A stretch of DNA of 64,000 nt. Origin: Chelativorans sp. AA-79. Its GTDB lineage: Bacteria; Pseudomonadota; Alphaproteobacteria; Rhizobiales; Rhizobiaceae. The stretch spans positions 172,283 to 236,282 of the forward strand of contig NZ_CP120362.1 in assembly GCF_029457495.1 (NCBI RefSeq), in the 5' to 3' direction. The translations under genes were made by a program, and so were the position numbers. This document shows positions 1 through 8,714 of this stretch, piece by piece (position 1 is the stretch's first letter; the number at the start of each line of letters is the position of its first letter). The notes under the pieces are model-generated. The model was not told the DNA's origin and ran no database searches. It saw only the letters and a list, made by a program, of their open reading frames with translations.

Positions 1-178
1 GCTCAAGCCCACGGCTCGTGCGCAGAAACAGCTCCATGCCGAGCTCGCTCTCCAAAAGCTTCAAGCTTTTCGTCAGCGCGGGTTGACTTACCCCTTTCCG
101 TTCCGCGGCCACATGCATGTTCCGCGCATCGTAAAGGGCAAGAAAGTTCTCGAGATGGCGTGAGATCAGAAGCCGCAA
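1..178 (-). CDS. LysR-family transcriptional regulator, N-terminal part (runs off the window)
   Basis: The minus-strand reading frame encodes the winged helix-turn-helix start of a LysR regulator: a helix with NFLALYDARNMHVAAERKGV followed by the SQPALTKSLKLLESELG recognition segment and the usual ELFLRTSRGLE turn. I start it at a TTG codon (178-176) because an AGGAG box lies 9 bases upstream and no ATG in frame precedes the domain. The rest of the gene lies beyond base 1. It is divergent from the sulfatase gene, so it probably regulates the sulfatase-transporter cluster; the ligand is unknown. The family call is firm, the start less so. Confidence 0.8.
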   Translation of the reverse strand, partial: MRLLISRHLENFLALYDARNMHVAAERKGVSQPALTKSLKLLESELGMELFLRTSRGLE

Positions 179-267
179 AGCCGATAACTCCTGGAAATCG
201 AATGAGTAGAAACATTCATTATCGTTTATCGGCTTCCTGCGCCATTGTCGTTTTGCAGGGAGGAACC

Positions 268-1863
268 ATGCGAACGATCTTTGTCCTGTTCGACTCGCTC
301 AACCGCAGCGCGATGGGTGCCTACGGCAGCGAAGCGGTAAAGACGCCTAATTTCGACCGTTTTGCCGCGCGTGCTGTCACATTCGACAAGCATTATGTCG
401 GCTCGTTACCATGCATGCCGGCGCGGCGCGACATGCATGCAGGTCGGCTCAATTTCACCCATCGGTCCTGGGGACCGCTCGAACCCTTCGACAACTCTTT
501 TGCGCAGATCCTGAAGGATCACGGCGTCTACACGCATCTGATCTCCGACCACCTTCACTATTTCGAGGATGGCGGGCATGGCTTCCACACGCGTTTTTCC
601 AGCTACGACTTCATTCGTGGCCAGGAATACGATCCCTGGATCGCGATGGTTGAGCCGCCGGTCGAGCGGATCAGGGTGAAGTTCGATGAACGCCACTACG
701 ATCCTTCCAAGCGCGACAAGCGCCTCCAGCATGCCATCAACCGTGAGCAGATCATCGAAGAGAGAGACTTCCCTGGTCCACGCTGCTTTGCATCCGCCTT
801 CGATTTCCTTGATCGCAATCGGCATGCGGACGACTGGTTCTTGATGTTGGAGTGCTTCGATCCGCATGAGCCCTTTCACGCGCCCGAACGTTTCAAGGCG
901 GCTTACGATACGGGCTATGAAGGGCGTATCCTCGACTGGCCGCACTATGAGCGTGTCGTGGACGGCCCCGAGGAAATCGCCGAAATCCGCGCCAACTACG
1001 CCGCACTCGTCGCCATGTGCGACGAGTATTTCGGCAAGCTCATCGACTATCTCGACGAGCACGACATGTGGAAGGACACCTGCATCGTTCTTTCCACGGA
1101 TCACGGCTTCCTGCTCTCCGAGCACGGATGGTGGGGCAAATGCCGAATGCCCTATTATGAGGAGGTCTCGCATATCCCGCTGATCGTCCATCATCCGGAT
1201 CACACGGCACAGGCCGGCACGCGCCGGCGACAGCTCACCCAGACGATGGACCTGATGCCGACGTTTCTTGAGCTTTATGGTTTGCCAGTGCCTGCGGAGG
1301 TCACCGGGCGAAGCATCCTCCCAGCGCTCGCCGAGGACAGGCCGCTCAGGGAAACGGCCGTCTTCGGCGTTTTTTCAGGCCCGATCGGCGTCACCGATGG
1401 CGACTGGGTGCTCTACCACTACCCGCCGGACATATTCCGCGAGGGACTGGTTGAATACACGCTGGCTCCTGCGCACATGACCGCCCCGTTCACGGTCGAT
1501 GAGCTGCGGACGGCACGGCTTGTCCCGCCCTTCGACTTCACCAAAGGCGTTCCCGTGCTCGGCATCGACGCACTCAAAGAGGCGAAGCGTGTGCCGAACA
1601 ATGACGGCATCGGCTTCGATGATCTGGGGACAAGGCTCTACGACCTTCGCACCGATCCTCGCCAGGAGAAACCGGTCGAGGATGGAGTAGCAGGTGCGCG
1701 ACTTTATCGTGAACTGATACGGGAGCTTCGCGCCCATGACACCCCACCGGAAGTCTACCGGTGGTACGAACTCGAATCCGATGAAACCAGGGGAGGTACC
1801 CATGAGGAAACTGCTGAGCCTCGCGACGGCGATGCTGCTGTTCGCCGGCACCGCGCGGGCTGA
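268..1863 (+). CDS. Sulfatase (arylsulfatase/choline-sulfatase-like, Cys type)
   Basis: A 531-residue sulfatase that would hydrolyse a sulfate ester, or possibly a phosphonate or phosphate monoester, of an unknown substrate. Seen directly: an N-terminal metal-binding Asp (FDSLN, residue 9), the formylglycine motif C49-M-P-A-R53, an FDPHEPF segment in the middle, and the STDHGFLLSEHGWWGK metal-site motif. No signal peptide is evident, so it is likely cytoplasmic. The ATG at 268 follows GGGAGGAA; the open frame extends upstream but has no better start. Its 3' end overlaps the start of tctC by 62 bases, which ties substrate uptake to sulfatase production. Confidence 0.88.
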   Translation: MRTIFVLFDSLNRSAMGAYGSEAVKTPNFDRFAARAVTFDKHYVGSLPCMPARRDMHAGRLNFTHRSWGPLEPFDNSFAQILKDHGVYTHLISDHLHYFEDGGHGFHTRFSSYDFIRGQEYDPWIAMVEPPVERIRVKFDERHYDPSKRDKRLQHAINREQIIEERDFPGPRCFASAFDFLDRNRHADDWFLMLECFDPHEPFHAPERFKAAYDTGYEGRILDWPHYERVVDGPEEIAEIRANYAALVAMCDEYFGKLIDYLDEHDMWKDTCIVLSTDHGFLLSEHGWWGKCRMPYYEEVSHIPLIVHHPDHTAQAGTRRRQLTQTMDLMPTFLELYGLPVPAEVTGRSILPALAEDRPLRETAVFGVFSGPIGVTDGDWVLYHYPPDIFREGLVEYTLAPAHMTAPFTVDELRTARLVPPFDFTKGVPVLGIDALKEAKRVPNNDGIGFDDLGTRLYDLRTDPRQEKPVEDGVAGARLYRELIRELRAHDTPPEVYRWYELESDETRGGTHEETAEPRDGDAAVRRHRAG

Positions 1864-2785
1864 ATTTCCCGATCGCAACATCGAGAACATCTATCCGTGG
1901 GGGCCAGGCGCCACCATGGCTGCCAGTCAGGTCATCGCCGATGCGATGGGCGCCGAACTCGGCGTGAATATCTCCGTGGTATCCACGCCGGGTGCAGCGG
2001 GCACAAAGGCATTTCAGACGGCCCTGTCGAAACCGGCAGATGGCTACACGATCTTCGACGGTTACGTGGCGCCGCTCGTGTTGCAGCCAATGCTGGGCAA
2101 AGCCGAGTGGACGTATGAGGACTTCACGCCGCTCTGGTCGGCAACGTCCAACAGCTTTGCGATCGTCGTGCGCAAGGACGACGACCGTTTCCCCGATTTT
2201 CCCGCATTGATCGCCCACGCCAAGGAAAACCCTGGCAAGCTGCGTTATTCACCGGGAGTTACGGATGCCTTGCCCCATATGGTCGCCGCGAAGGTGATGC
2301 AGACTTCGGACGTGGTGGCGCAGGTCGTTCCGTATCCCGAAATCGACAATGCAGTGAAGGATTTGCGGGGAGGAGTGCTCGACTTCATCGTCATCAATCC
2401 GGGCGTCTATACGACGAACAAGGACGAAGTGAGGGTGCTGGCTGTTCTTTCGGACCTTGAAGATGCATCCAAGACCTATGACGGCGCACCGCTCGTCCAG
2501 GGGTTCGGTATCGACCTCGGCATGAAGGGGCTCGCGCCGATGGGCTGGAGCTGGTGGCTCGTGCGCAAGGAAACGCCTGAGGATGTCGTCGCTAAACTGC
2601 AAGAGGCGATGGGCAAGGCGCTGGCGCGCGAGGATGTCCAGCAGAAGCTGCTCGATATGGGCTATGTGCCGCTTGGCTACGGACCCGAGAGATACGCGGA
2701 GATTGTCGGCCCGGTCGCGGACGATCTGAAGTCCGGCATCGATGCGATCGCCTGGGAGAAAGAGCAACTCCAGTCGGTCAAGTAG
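1802..2785 (+). CDS. tctC: TTT transporter periplasmic substrate-binding protein
   Basis: A 327-residue extracytoplasmic solute receptor of the TctC/Bug family. It has a typical signal peptide (MRKLLSLATAMLLFAGTARA, cleavage near residue 20), followed by a mature protein with the family's early IYPWGPGA and later STPGAAGTKAF substrate-loop signatures. Bug proteins bind small carboxylates; here the co-transcribed sulfatase suggests an organic acid or a sulfated or desulfated compound. The ATG at 1802 has GGGGAGG six bases upstream and lies inside the end of the sulfatase gene. It is followed by tctB and tctA, completing the three-part transporter. Confidence 0.88.
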   Translation: MRKLLSLATAMLLFAGTARAEFPDRNIENIYPWGPGATMAASQVIADAMGAELGVNISVVSTPGAAGTKAFQTALSKPADGYTIFDGYVAPLVLQPMLGKAEWTYEDFTPLWSATSNSFAIVVRKDDDRFPDFPALIAHAKENPGKLRYSPGVTDALPHMVAAKVMQTSDVVAQVVPYPEIDNAVKDLRGGVLDFIVINPGVYTTNKDEVRVLAVLSDLEDASKTYDGAPLVQGFGIDLGMKGLAPMGWSWWLVRKETPEDVVAKLQEAMGKALAREDVQQKLLDMGYVPLGYGPERYAEIVGPVADDLKSGIDAIAWEKEQLQSVK

Positions 2786-2839
2786 GGGGGCGGCACGATG
2801 GCTGCTCACAAGAGCAGCCACCGTTGAACGGAGACCGCG

Positions 2840-3331
2840 ATGTCACGCTTTCGCGAACACGCATTCGACTGGATCGCATGGCTCCTCTTCGCCTCGATTC
2901 CGGTGGTGATCTTTTGGCAGTCAGCCACATCTCTCGCCGAGCAGGGCGCTGCCACCGGAGGTCCGCTCGATAACGCCGCCTTCTATCCCCGTGTGATCGC
3001 TGTCCTGATGAGTGCTGCCGTGCTTCTGCACGGCTTACGCCTGCTGCTCGGACGTGTGCAGCATCGCACGGCGCTCGAGGCTGCACCCGGGACACGGCTT
3101 GCGCTGAGCCTTTCCGTTCTCTTCGTCGCTTATCTCATCCTCATGCCATATGTAGGATTCCATCTGGCGACGCCGATCCTGCTGGTCATCATGATGCGTG
3201 CTCTCGGTGTGAGGATCTTGCAGTCGATCCTGGGAAGCGCCGTTCTCTGGCTGGTCACCTCCTACACCTTCGAGGGGCTTCTCAACGTCGTGCTGCCCGT
3301 CGGGATGCTGAACATCTCCATCTTCAGTTGA
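2840..3331 (+). CDS. tctB: TTT transporter small membrane subunit
   Basis: A 163-residue protein with about four hydrophobic membrane segments, the size and layout of TctB. An ACGGAGA box precedes the ATG. It starts 54 bases after tctC and ends 10 bases before tctA, as in other tctCBA operons. TctB is a poorly conserved family, so the assignment rests on length, membrane pattern, the early AFYPRVIAVLM segment and position between clear tctC and tctA genes. It forms the membrane complex with TctA in the inner membrane. Confidence 0.82.
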   Translation: MSRFREHAFDWIAWLLFASIPVVIFWQSATSLAEQGAATGGPLDNAAFYPRVIAVLMSAAVLLHGLRLLLGRVQHRTALEAAPGTRLALSLSVLFVAYLILMPYVGFHLATPILLVIMMRALGVRILQSILGSAVLWLVTSYTFEGLLNVVLPVGMLNISIFS

Positions 3332-3341
3332 CGGTTCGCCG

Positions 3342-4901
3342 ATGTTGTACCTGCTCCAGGAGGGGTTGCCTCTCTTCTTTAATTTCCAGGCGGTTCTACT
3401 GACCACCTTGGGCATCGTCGGCGGCCTCGTCATCGGCGTCCTACCCGGTCTTGGGCCGCTGATGGGCATCGTGCTGCTTCTACCCTTAGCGTTTCACCTG
3501 CCGCCCATTCCGGCCATGGGCATGCTCATCGCCATTTATATCGGCGGGTCGGCGGGCGGCTCCATTTCAGCCGTTCTGCTCAGGATACCCGGCACGCCGC
3601 TTGCGGCCGCCACGCTCTTCGACGGCTTTCCCATGGCGCAGAAGGGGCGGGCACAGGATGCCGTTGGGCTGGCGATGAGCTCCTCGGCGCTCGGCGGCCT
3701 CATCGCAGGCCTGGTGCTCGTTTTCCTTTCGCCGCTTCTGGCCAAGTTTGCGCTGCGCTTCGCGCCGCCCGAGTATTTCGCCATGGCGGTCCTTGGCGTG
3801 CTCACCATCGCTCTCGTGTCGGAGGGATCCGCGCTGAAGGGCCTGCTCGCAGGCGGCCTGGGCCTATTCCTGTCGATGATCGGTACGGACGAGTTCACCA
3901 ACGCCTACCGGTTCACCTTCGGTGACTTCCGACTTTCCAGCGGGCCGCATCTGGTGGCCGTGGTGGTCGGTCTCTTCGCCCTTTCAGAGATATTCTTCCA
4001 GATCGAAGCAGGCGGCTATCTCGACAAGCCAAAGGTCCAGCGCCTGCGGGTTTCGTTTGCCGCGCTTCGCATTTTGATCCGGCACAAGCTCAATCTGATC
4101 CGCTCGTCGCTGATCGGCACATTCTTCGGCGCCATTCCCGGCGCTGGAGGCGATGTGAGTGCCTTCATCTCCTATGCAACCGCCAAGAAACTGGCCCGGC
4201 CCGGCGAAAAATATGGCGAGGGCGCGGAGGGTGGGGTCGTGGCCACCGAATCCGCCAATAATGGCTGCTGTGGCGGCGCGCTCATCCCCACGCTGTCCTT
4301 GGGAATTCCCGGCGATGCCTCGACCGCCGTGCTCATGGGCGCGTTGATCCTGCTCGGCTTCTTTCCAGGGCCTGATCTCTTTCGCGACCACCCCGATGTC
4401 GCGGGCGGCATCTTCATCGCGTATCTGATGGCAAACATCACGCTGCTCGTGATGGGTGCGCTTCTCGCACCACTCTTCGGATCGGTGCTCAAGGTTCCAA
4501 AGGCCTGGCTGTTGCCAGCCGTTCTTCTGCTTTCAACACTCGGCACCTATTCGCTCCAGAATTCGACTTTCGATCTGTGGGTGATGCTGGTCTTCGGTGG
4601 CATCGGATACGTGATGCGGCGTGCCGGGTATCCGCTCGCTCCCCTCATCATAGGTATGATCCTGGGAGGCATCATGGAGAGCAACCTGCGGCGCTCGCTC
4701 CTGATTTCCCAGGATGGACTCATGATTTTCCTCGATCGTCCGATCTCCGTGGCCATACTTGCGATCGATCTCATTCTCTTCCTGTCCATCGTATATTCGA
4801 TCGTCAGATCATCACGCAAAACGGAAGACCGTGAGGCGGCGGTGCCCAAGCAGGCGGCGTCATCCACGGCAGAAATGCGGTCAGGTGCCGGAAAGTCATG
4901 A
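3342..4901 (+). CDS. tctA: TTT transporter large membrane subunit
   Basis: A 519-residue polytopic permease with about twelve hydrophobic segments. The TctA hallmarks are present: GVLPGLGPLMGIVLLLPL near residues 33-50, IGGSAGGSISAVLLRIPGTP near 65-85, and the second-half repeat FGAIPGAGGDVSAFISY and PTLSLGIPGDASTAVLMGAL. It would move the TctC-bound anion across the inner membrane using an ion gradient. The ATG lies 10 bases after tctB. The length is normal for the family and nothing is disrupted. Confidence 0.92.
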   Translation: MLYLLQEGLPLFFNFQAVLLTTLGIVGGLVIGVLPGLGPLMGIVLLLPLAFHLPPIPAMGMLIAIYIGGSAGGSISAVLLRIPGTPLAAATLFDGFPMAQKGRAQDAVGLAMSSSALGGLIAGLVLVFLSPLLAKFALRFAPPEYFAMAVLGVLTIALVSEGSALKGLLAGGLGLFLSMIGTDEFTNAYRFTFGDFRLSSGPHLVAVVVGLFALSEIFFQIEAGGYLDKPKVQRLRVSFAALRILIRHKLNLIRSSLIGTFFGAIPGAGGDVSAFISYATAKKLARPGEKYGEGAEGGVVATESANNGCCGGALIPTLSLGIPGDASTAVLMGALILLGFFPGPDLFRDHPDVAGGIFIAYLMANITLLVMGALLAPLFGSVLKVPKAWLLPAVLLLSTLGTYSLQNSTFDLWVMLVFGGIGYVMRRAGYPLAPLIIGMILGGIMESNLRRSLLISQDGLMIFLDRPISVAILAIDLILFLSIVYSIVRSSRKTEDREAAVPKQAASSTAEMRSGAGKS

Positions 4902-5229
4902 AACCTCAGATACCCGAAGGATCTCCCTCCGCAACGGATAAAACCACATCAATCCGGCTGCAGTTCGCAGATATTTTTGAGCGACTACGTCAGCGTGTGG
5001 AAGGAATGTTTACGACGTACCATCCCGAGCGCCATTACATGCGCGGTCCAGGCCCGGCAGCAAGCAGAAAGAACGCCGGTTCTCCTGAAGTGTCGGATTG
5101 AACCCCTGGGAACCGCTCATGATGGACAGCCCATCAGGCCGATCTACAGGTCAGAACAGTGTCGGCATTCCGATCGGTGCTGATCGTTTTCAAAGGCACA
5201 TTGATACCCGTCGAGCTGACAATGAAGCC
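4902..5229. other. Gene-poor stretch between convergent tctA and LysR genes
   Basis: This stretch separates two convergent transcription units. The only plus-strand frame of note starts at 4898 on an ATG that overlaps the tctA stop (ATGA) and would give 67 residues with no recognisable motif and no clear ribosome site. I do not call it a gene. No clear terminator hairpin was found. Confidence 0.4.
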
Positions 5230-6123
5230 TCACTCGAATTTTTTGCGATTGTCGCGGCAGAATGTGCGCACGCGATTCACCAACCGAGACAGCAGTTGGT
5301 TCGGCCCGCTCTCTTGCGCGAGAATGATGCCCGAGACGAAGATCGGGCTTTCGGGATCTTCCATCAGACGAACAACACCGAAACGCGCAAAGAGCGGTGC
5401 CATCGACTTCGCCGTCGACATCAACATCTGCGAGCCACGCAATGTCTCGATCGCGTGCATCATGGCGTTGCTGCGATGTGCGAAGACGCGTGCAGTGCGC
5501 AGGGCGGAACTCGGATCATAGTCATACTCGAACTTGTGATTGAGCCAAGGATAGGCCAGCAGGTCAGCCTCCGTCGGTGCCCCCTGCTTCAGCAGAGGAT
5601 GATCCCTGTCACAGTAAACGTCGTAGGGAGCCCGCACGAGCGGCTCGAAACAGTAGCGCCCGCTGTCGAGCATTTCGGGGGAGATCACGCCGCAAGCCAC
5701 GTCGTAGTTTCGGGTGTCGAGACCGCGTAACCGCTCGTCGTGCTCCAGCAGGTCGACCTGGATGGATACTTCCGGTACTTCACTCCCGAAATCGTTCAAT
5801 ATTCGCGGCAGGATGCCATAGCCCCAGCTATCTCCGCAGCATATCCGCAATGTCCGTCGCTTCAGACGGAGCGCATGCCCGATCTCCTCCTGCGCACTCT
5901 GGATCGCCCGCACAGCCCGGCTCGCGTAGAGAAACAGGGTCTTGCCCGCCTCAGTGAGTTCCACCCCTTGGGAGGTCCGCTCGAAAAGCGGAGTGCCGTA
6001 GCGCTCCTCAAGAAGTGAGATCGTGCGCGACAGGGCGGGCTGGGAGAGGTTTAGGACCTGTGCCGCCGCCGAAATGCTGCGGTGCTCGGCAACCGCCAGG
6101 AAGCGGCCGTATTCATCGTTCAT
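5230..6123 (-). CDS. LysR-family transcriptional regulator
   Basis: A 297-residue LysR protein. Residues 1-60 hold the helix-turn-helix (SISAAAQVLNLSQPALSRTI then LEERYGTPLFER), and the rest matches the two-lobed effector-binding domain that starts with the typical TLRICCGDSW strand. I use the ATG at 6123; a TTG two codons upstream is also open. It is convergent with tctA and divergent from the broken ABC permease gene, with an inverted repeat in the divergent region. It could control either the TTT cluster or the lost sugar transporter. The effector is unknown. Confidence 0.86.
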   Translation of the reverse strand: MNDEYGRFLAVAEHRSISAAAQVLNLSQPALSRTISLLEERYGTPLFERTSQGVELTEAGKTLFLYASRAVRAIQSAQEEIGHALRLKRRTLRICCGDSWGYGILPRILNDFGSEVPEVSIQVDLLEHDERLRGLDTRNYDVACGVISPEMLDSGRYCFEPLVRAPYDVYCDRDHPLLKQGAPTEADLLAYPWLNHKFEYDYDPSSALRTARVFAHRSNAMMHAIETLRGSQMLMSTAKSMAPLFARFGVVRLMEDPESPIFVSGIILAQESGPNQLLSRLVNRVRTFCRDNRKKFE

Positions 6124-6179
6124 GTGCAAACCGGGCTATCCACTTATTCGATAGCCTATCAGCTATTGGCATTTGCACA
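6123..6179. promoter_or_regulatory. Candidate LysR operator region with inverted repeats
   Basis: Between the LysR start and the permease remnant lie two nested inverted repeats: outer arms TGTGCAAA (6123-6130) and TTTGCACA (6172-6179), and an inner ATAGC-N6-GCTAT (6151-6166). A short dyad with a central spacer is the usual form of a LysR autoregulatory site. Binding is inferred, not shown. Confidence 0.4.
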
Positions 6180-6221
6180 ACTGCATGCATTTGGGCTTCT
6201 AAGTCCGGAGGAGATTTGAGA

Positions 6222-6902
6222 ATGGCGGCTTCACGAAGCAATGGCCTATGGCCGTTAATTCTTCCAACGTTCCTTGCACTGGTCGCCATCACTGTCGCGC
6301 CGATTCTCGTCACCTTCGGCATCAGCTTATTTTATATTGACCTCGCCACATGCCGGGTATGAGCCGGTTTGCCGGCGCGGAGAATTATCTTGAGCTTTTC
6401 TCCGACAGCCGATTTCTCAATTCGCTCATCGTTACCGTCGAGCTGATCTTCATCCCCGTGGCGCTACAGATCGGCATTTGGCTCCTGTTGGCGATGGTGC
6501 TCAAGGAGAAGCTGCCCGGCACCGGCTGGATGCGTTTGGCCTTCCTGCTTCCGGCGGTAATCCCACCCGCCGTCAGCGGTCTTGTCTGGAAGCTCTTCAT
6601 CGTTCCGGGTGCCGGCGGTCTAAGCTATGGCGCCAGCGTTTTTGGAGTTGACCTTTCGCTCGACCTCCTTTCGATGCCGGGCACTGCGCTGGCCACGGTG
6701 ATCGTCGCCTCAGTATGGATCGGAACGCCTTTCGTCGCGCTGCTGATGCTTTCGGCGCTCGAAAGCATCGGCGACGAACAATACGAGGCCGCCCGCATCG
6801 ACGGAGCGAGTTGGTTCCAGTCGCACTGGCACATCTCGCTGCCCGAGATCCGCCCGGTCATCCTGACCGTCGCCGTCTTCCGCATTCTCGAAGCGCTCGA
6901 TC
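6222..6902 (+). pseudogene. Broken ABC sugar-transporter permease (MalF/UgpA type)
   Basis: An ATG with a GGAGGAG box starts a typical permease N-terminus (MAASRSNGLWPLILPTFLAL, first membrane helix), but the frame ends after 46 codons. The protein continues in another frame at about 6345 (PGMSRFAGAENYLELF), so a frameshift has occurred there. The permease then runs normally through the EAA loop (EQYEAARIDGASWFQSHWHISLPEI) and stops matching after RILEAL near 6895, just where a Tn3 transposase fragment begins. The last helices are missing. The cognate ATPase and binding-protein genes are absent. It is clearly non-functional. Confidence 0.82.
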
Positions 6903-7747
6903 AGCTTCTTGCCGAGCGGACCGGTGATCGGAGCCACCTCGGCTGGATCGCAGAGGCGCCTGAGGGGGCAAAACTGAAGAACCTCAAGGGCCTGATGGCC
7001 CGCCTCGACGTTCTGCGTTCGGCCGCCATTTCTGACGAGCGGCGGAAAACAATTATGCCAATCGCTATGGCATTGTCGCCCGGGATGCCCGCATTCTGCA
7101 TGCGCGCGAGATACGACGGCTGACATCCGAGCGCCGGTACGCCACGCTGACTGCCTTCGTCACCGAGAGGCAGGCGGCGATCACCGACCTTGCGGTCGAC
7201 ATGTTCTGCAAGCTGATCGGCAGCACCCGTCGCAAGGCCGAAATCAGCCGCAAGGAGCGCCGCCTGAAAAAGGCTGACGTTCTCGATGGAGTGGCGCGCG
7301 ATCACTTCAAGCTCGGCGAGGCGATTCTGGCCGCCCGCGAGAGCAACACCGATCTCGCATCCGCTATCGCAACCTCTCTCGGCTGGGATGGGTTGATCGC
7401 CAGCATGGCGGCAGCCAATTCTGTCGTGCGCCCTGATCGCAGCGACGAGTTCGACGAGCTCGTTGAGCGGCACAAATCATTGCGCAAGCTGGGCAGGCTC
7501 ATGTTCGGTGCGTTCTCTTTCCGGTCGTTTCGTCCCGATGATCCGGTTCTGCGGCAGTTGACCATCTGCGTGCGCTCTACAGCGGCCGGAAATTGCCCGC
7601 GCAGGTGCCGCTCGCGTTCATGACCCGCAAGTCGCGGCGGCGCGTGCGCCCGGATGGTATCAACATCGACCTGCGCGCCTGGGAAGTTGCGGTGCTCGTT
7701 CACCTGCGGGAGCGCCTGCGGGCCGGCGACATATGGGTCGATGGCAG
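6903..7747 (+). pseudogene. Tn3-family transposase (TnpA) remnant
   Basis: Pieces of a Tn3-type transposase in three reading frames: GDRSHLGWIAEAPEGAKLKN (in frame with the upstream permease), then from about 7050 NNYANRYGIVARDARILHAR through GRLMFGAFSFRSFRPDDPVL, then from about 7570 GRKLPAQVPLAF through GDIWVDGSR. This is an N-terminal to middle stretch of the roughly 1000-residue family; the catalytic DDE half is missing. The 3' side ends abruptly at about 7747, where an opposite-strand IS256-like fragment starts. At least two frameshifts and both truncations make it inactive. Confidence 0.78.
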
Positions 7748-7749
7748 TC

Positions 7750-8118
7750 GAGAGCCTCCGTGCGGCCCTCCAGATGCTCGCGGATCTCGGAACGAAACGG
7801 CTCCTCGCGGCCCGCCACCTGCTTGGCCGAGTATTCCACAAAACCTTCCGCCGTCTTTAGCCGCCCGCTGCGCATCCCGTTGCGGTAACCTTGGCCGGGC
7901 GCGGCGCCATGTTCCTAATAGTCCCGACCGACCGCATCTCGGCTCTCCCCCTCCAACGCTTCCTCAACAATCAGGCGGGTCGCAAGCTTCATGAGCTCGG
8001 AGCGCCCCGCCGGTGCGGAAACACGCCCTTCAATCAGGTCGGAAAGGGATTGGCGCGTGCGCATCGATGCCGGTATTCTCGTCGTCAGGGGTGCCTCCCT
8101 TTCCGGTGCCGGCGCCAA
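7750..8118 (-). pseudogene. IS256 (mutator) family transposase, N-terminal remnant
   Basis: On the minus strand the segment reads LSDLIEGRVSAPAGRSELMK, RLIVEEALEGESRDAVGRDY, then an in-frame TAG (7915-7917), then EHGAAPGQGYRNGMRSGRLK and EEPFRSEIREHLEGRTEAL. This is the N-terminal region of a mutator-type transposase. It is disrupted by the amber codon and cut off at about 7750 by the Tn3 remnant on the other strand, before any catalytic residue. Confidence 0.68.
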
Positions 8119-8189
8119 CCGGCATGGGTTTTTGATTCCTCAGCAAAGGATGCACCCCGCCCTCAATTTCCAGCAACTCTAGGACTTCA

Positions 8190-8644
8190 CGCCTTGTCCG
8201 GCCGAGGCGGACGGCAAGGAACGGCAGTTTTTGCCCGTCCGGATCTTTCGGATCGGCCGGTAGCCGTTCTTCCTCCACCAGTTGCTCGATGCGCAGCGGA
8301 CGCGATCTCGGCGGGCCGCCCGAGGCGAAGGCGGCGAGCAGCAGCGCGAGATCGCGGACGTCGCCCAGGCGGTCGCCGGCACAGCTCTTAAATTTAAGCG
8401 GGGCGGTCAGGATGTCGGCCGTCAGCACCTTTGTGCTCTTGCGCGTTCTTGGCCGTGCGCTGGCGCGAACCGCCAGTTTGAGCGCGCTCCGTAGGCCTGG
8501 CGCGTTGAATCTTCCGCGTAGTCCGCGCCATCTGGTCAGCGTCGACCAGCTCGACAACCGCCGGCGAACGGTGGACGGCGCATGCGGGCGATTCGCGCGC
8601 AGCAGCCCGTCTGCTCGAAGTACCGCGGCCACCTTATCGGGCAT
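8190..8644 (-). pseudogene. Tyrosine site-specific integrase remnant
   Basis: The minus-strand frame shows the N-terminal core-binding part and early catalytic part of a tyrosine recombinase: RPHAPSTVRRRLSSWSTLTRW, then RLGDVRDLALLLAAFASGG followed by ALRIEQL-like residues and LPADPKDPDGQKLPFLAVRL. The usual SGGRRRSE motif with the first catalytic Arg is garbled (GGPPRSRP), consistent with a local frameshift. No HxxR or Tyr nucleophile region follows. The element that used this integrase is gone or elsewhere. Confidence 0.6.
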
Positions 8645-8714
8645 GCCGCGCGAAGAATCGGTCTCCCGATTTGCCGGAGGCCCGCGAGCCCCGCAACATT
8701 TCCGGCTATCCGGT

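Noticed and set aside
4898..5101. A 67-codon frame overlapping the tctA stop
   Set aside because: No ribosome site beyond the overlap, no motif and no membrane or signal segment; kept only as a remark in the intergenic entry.
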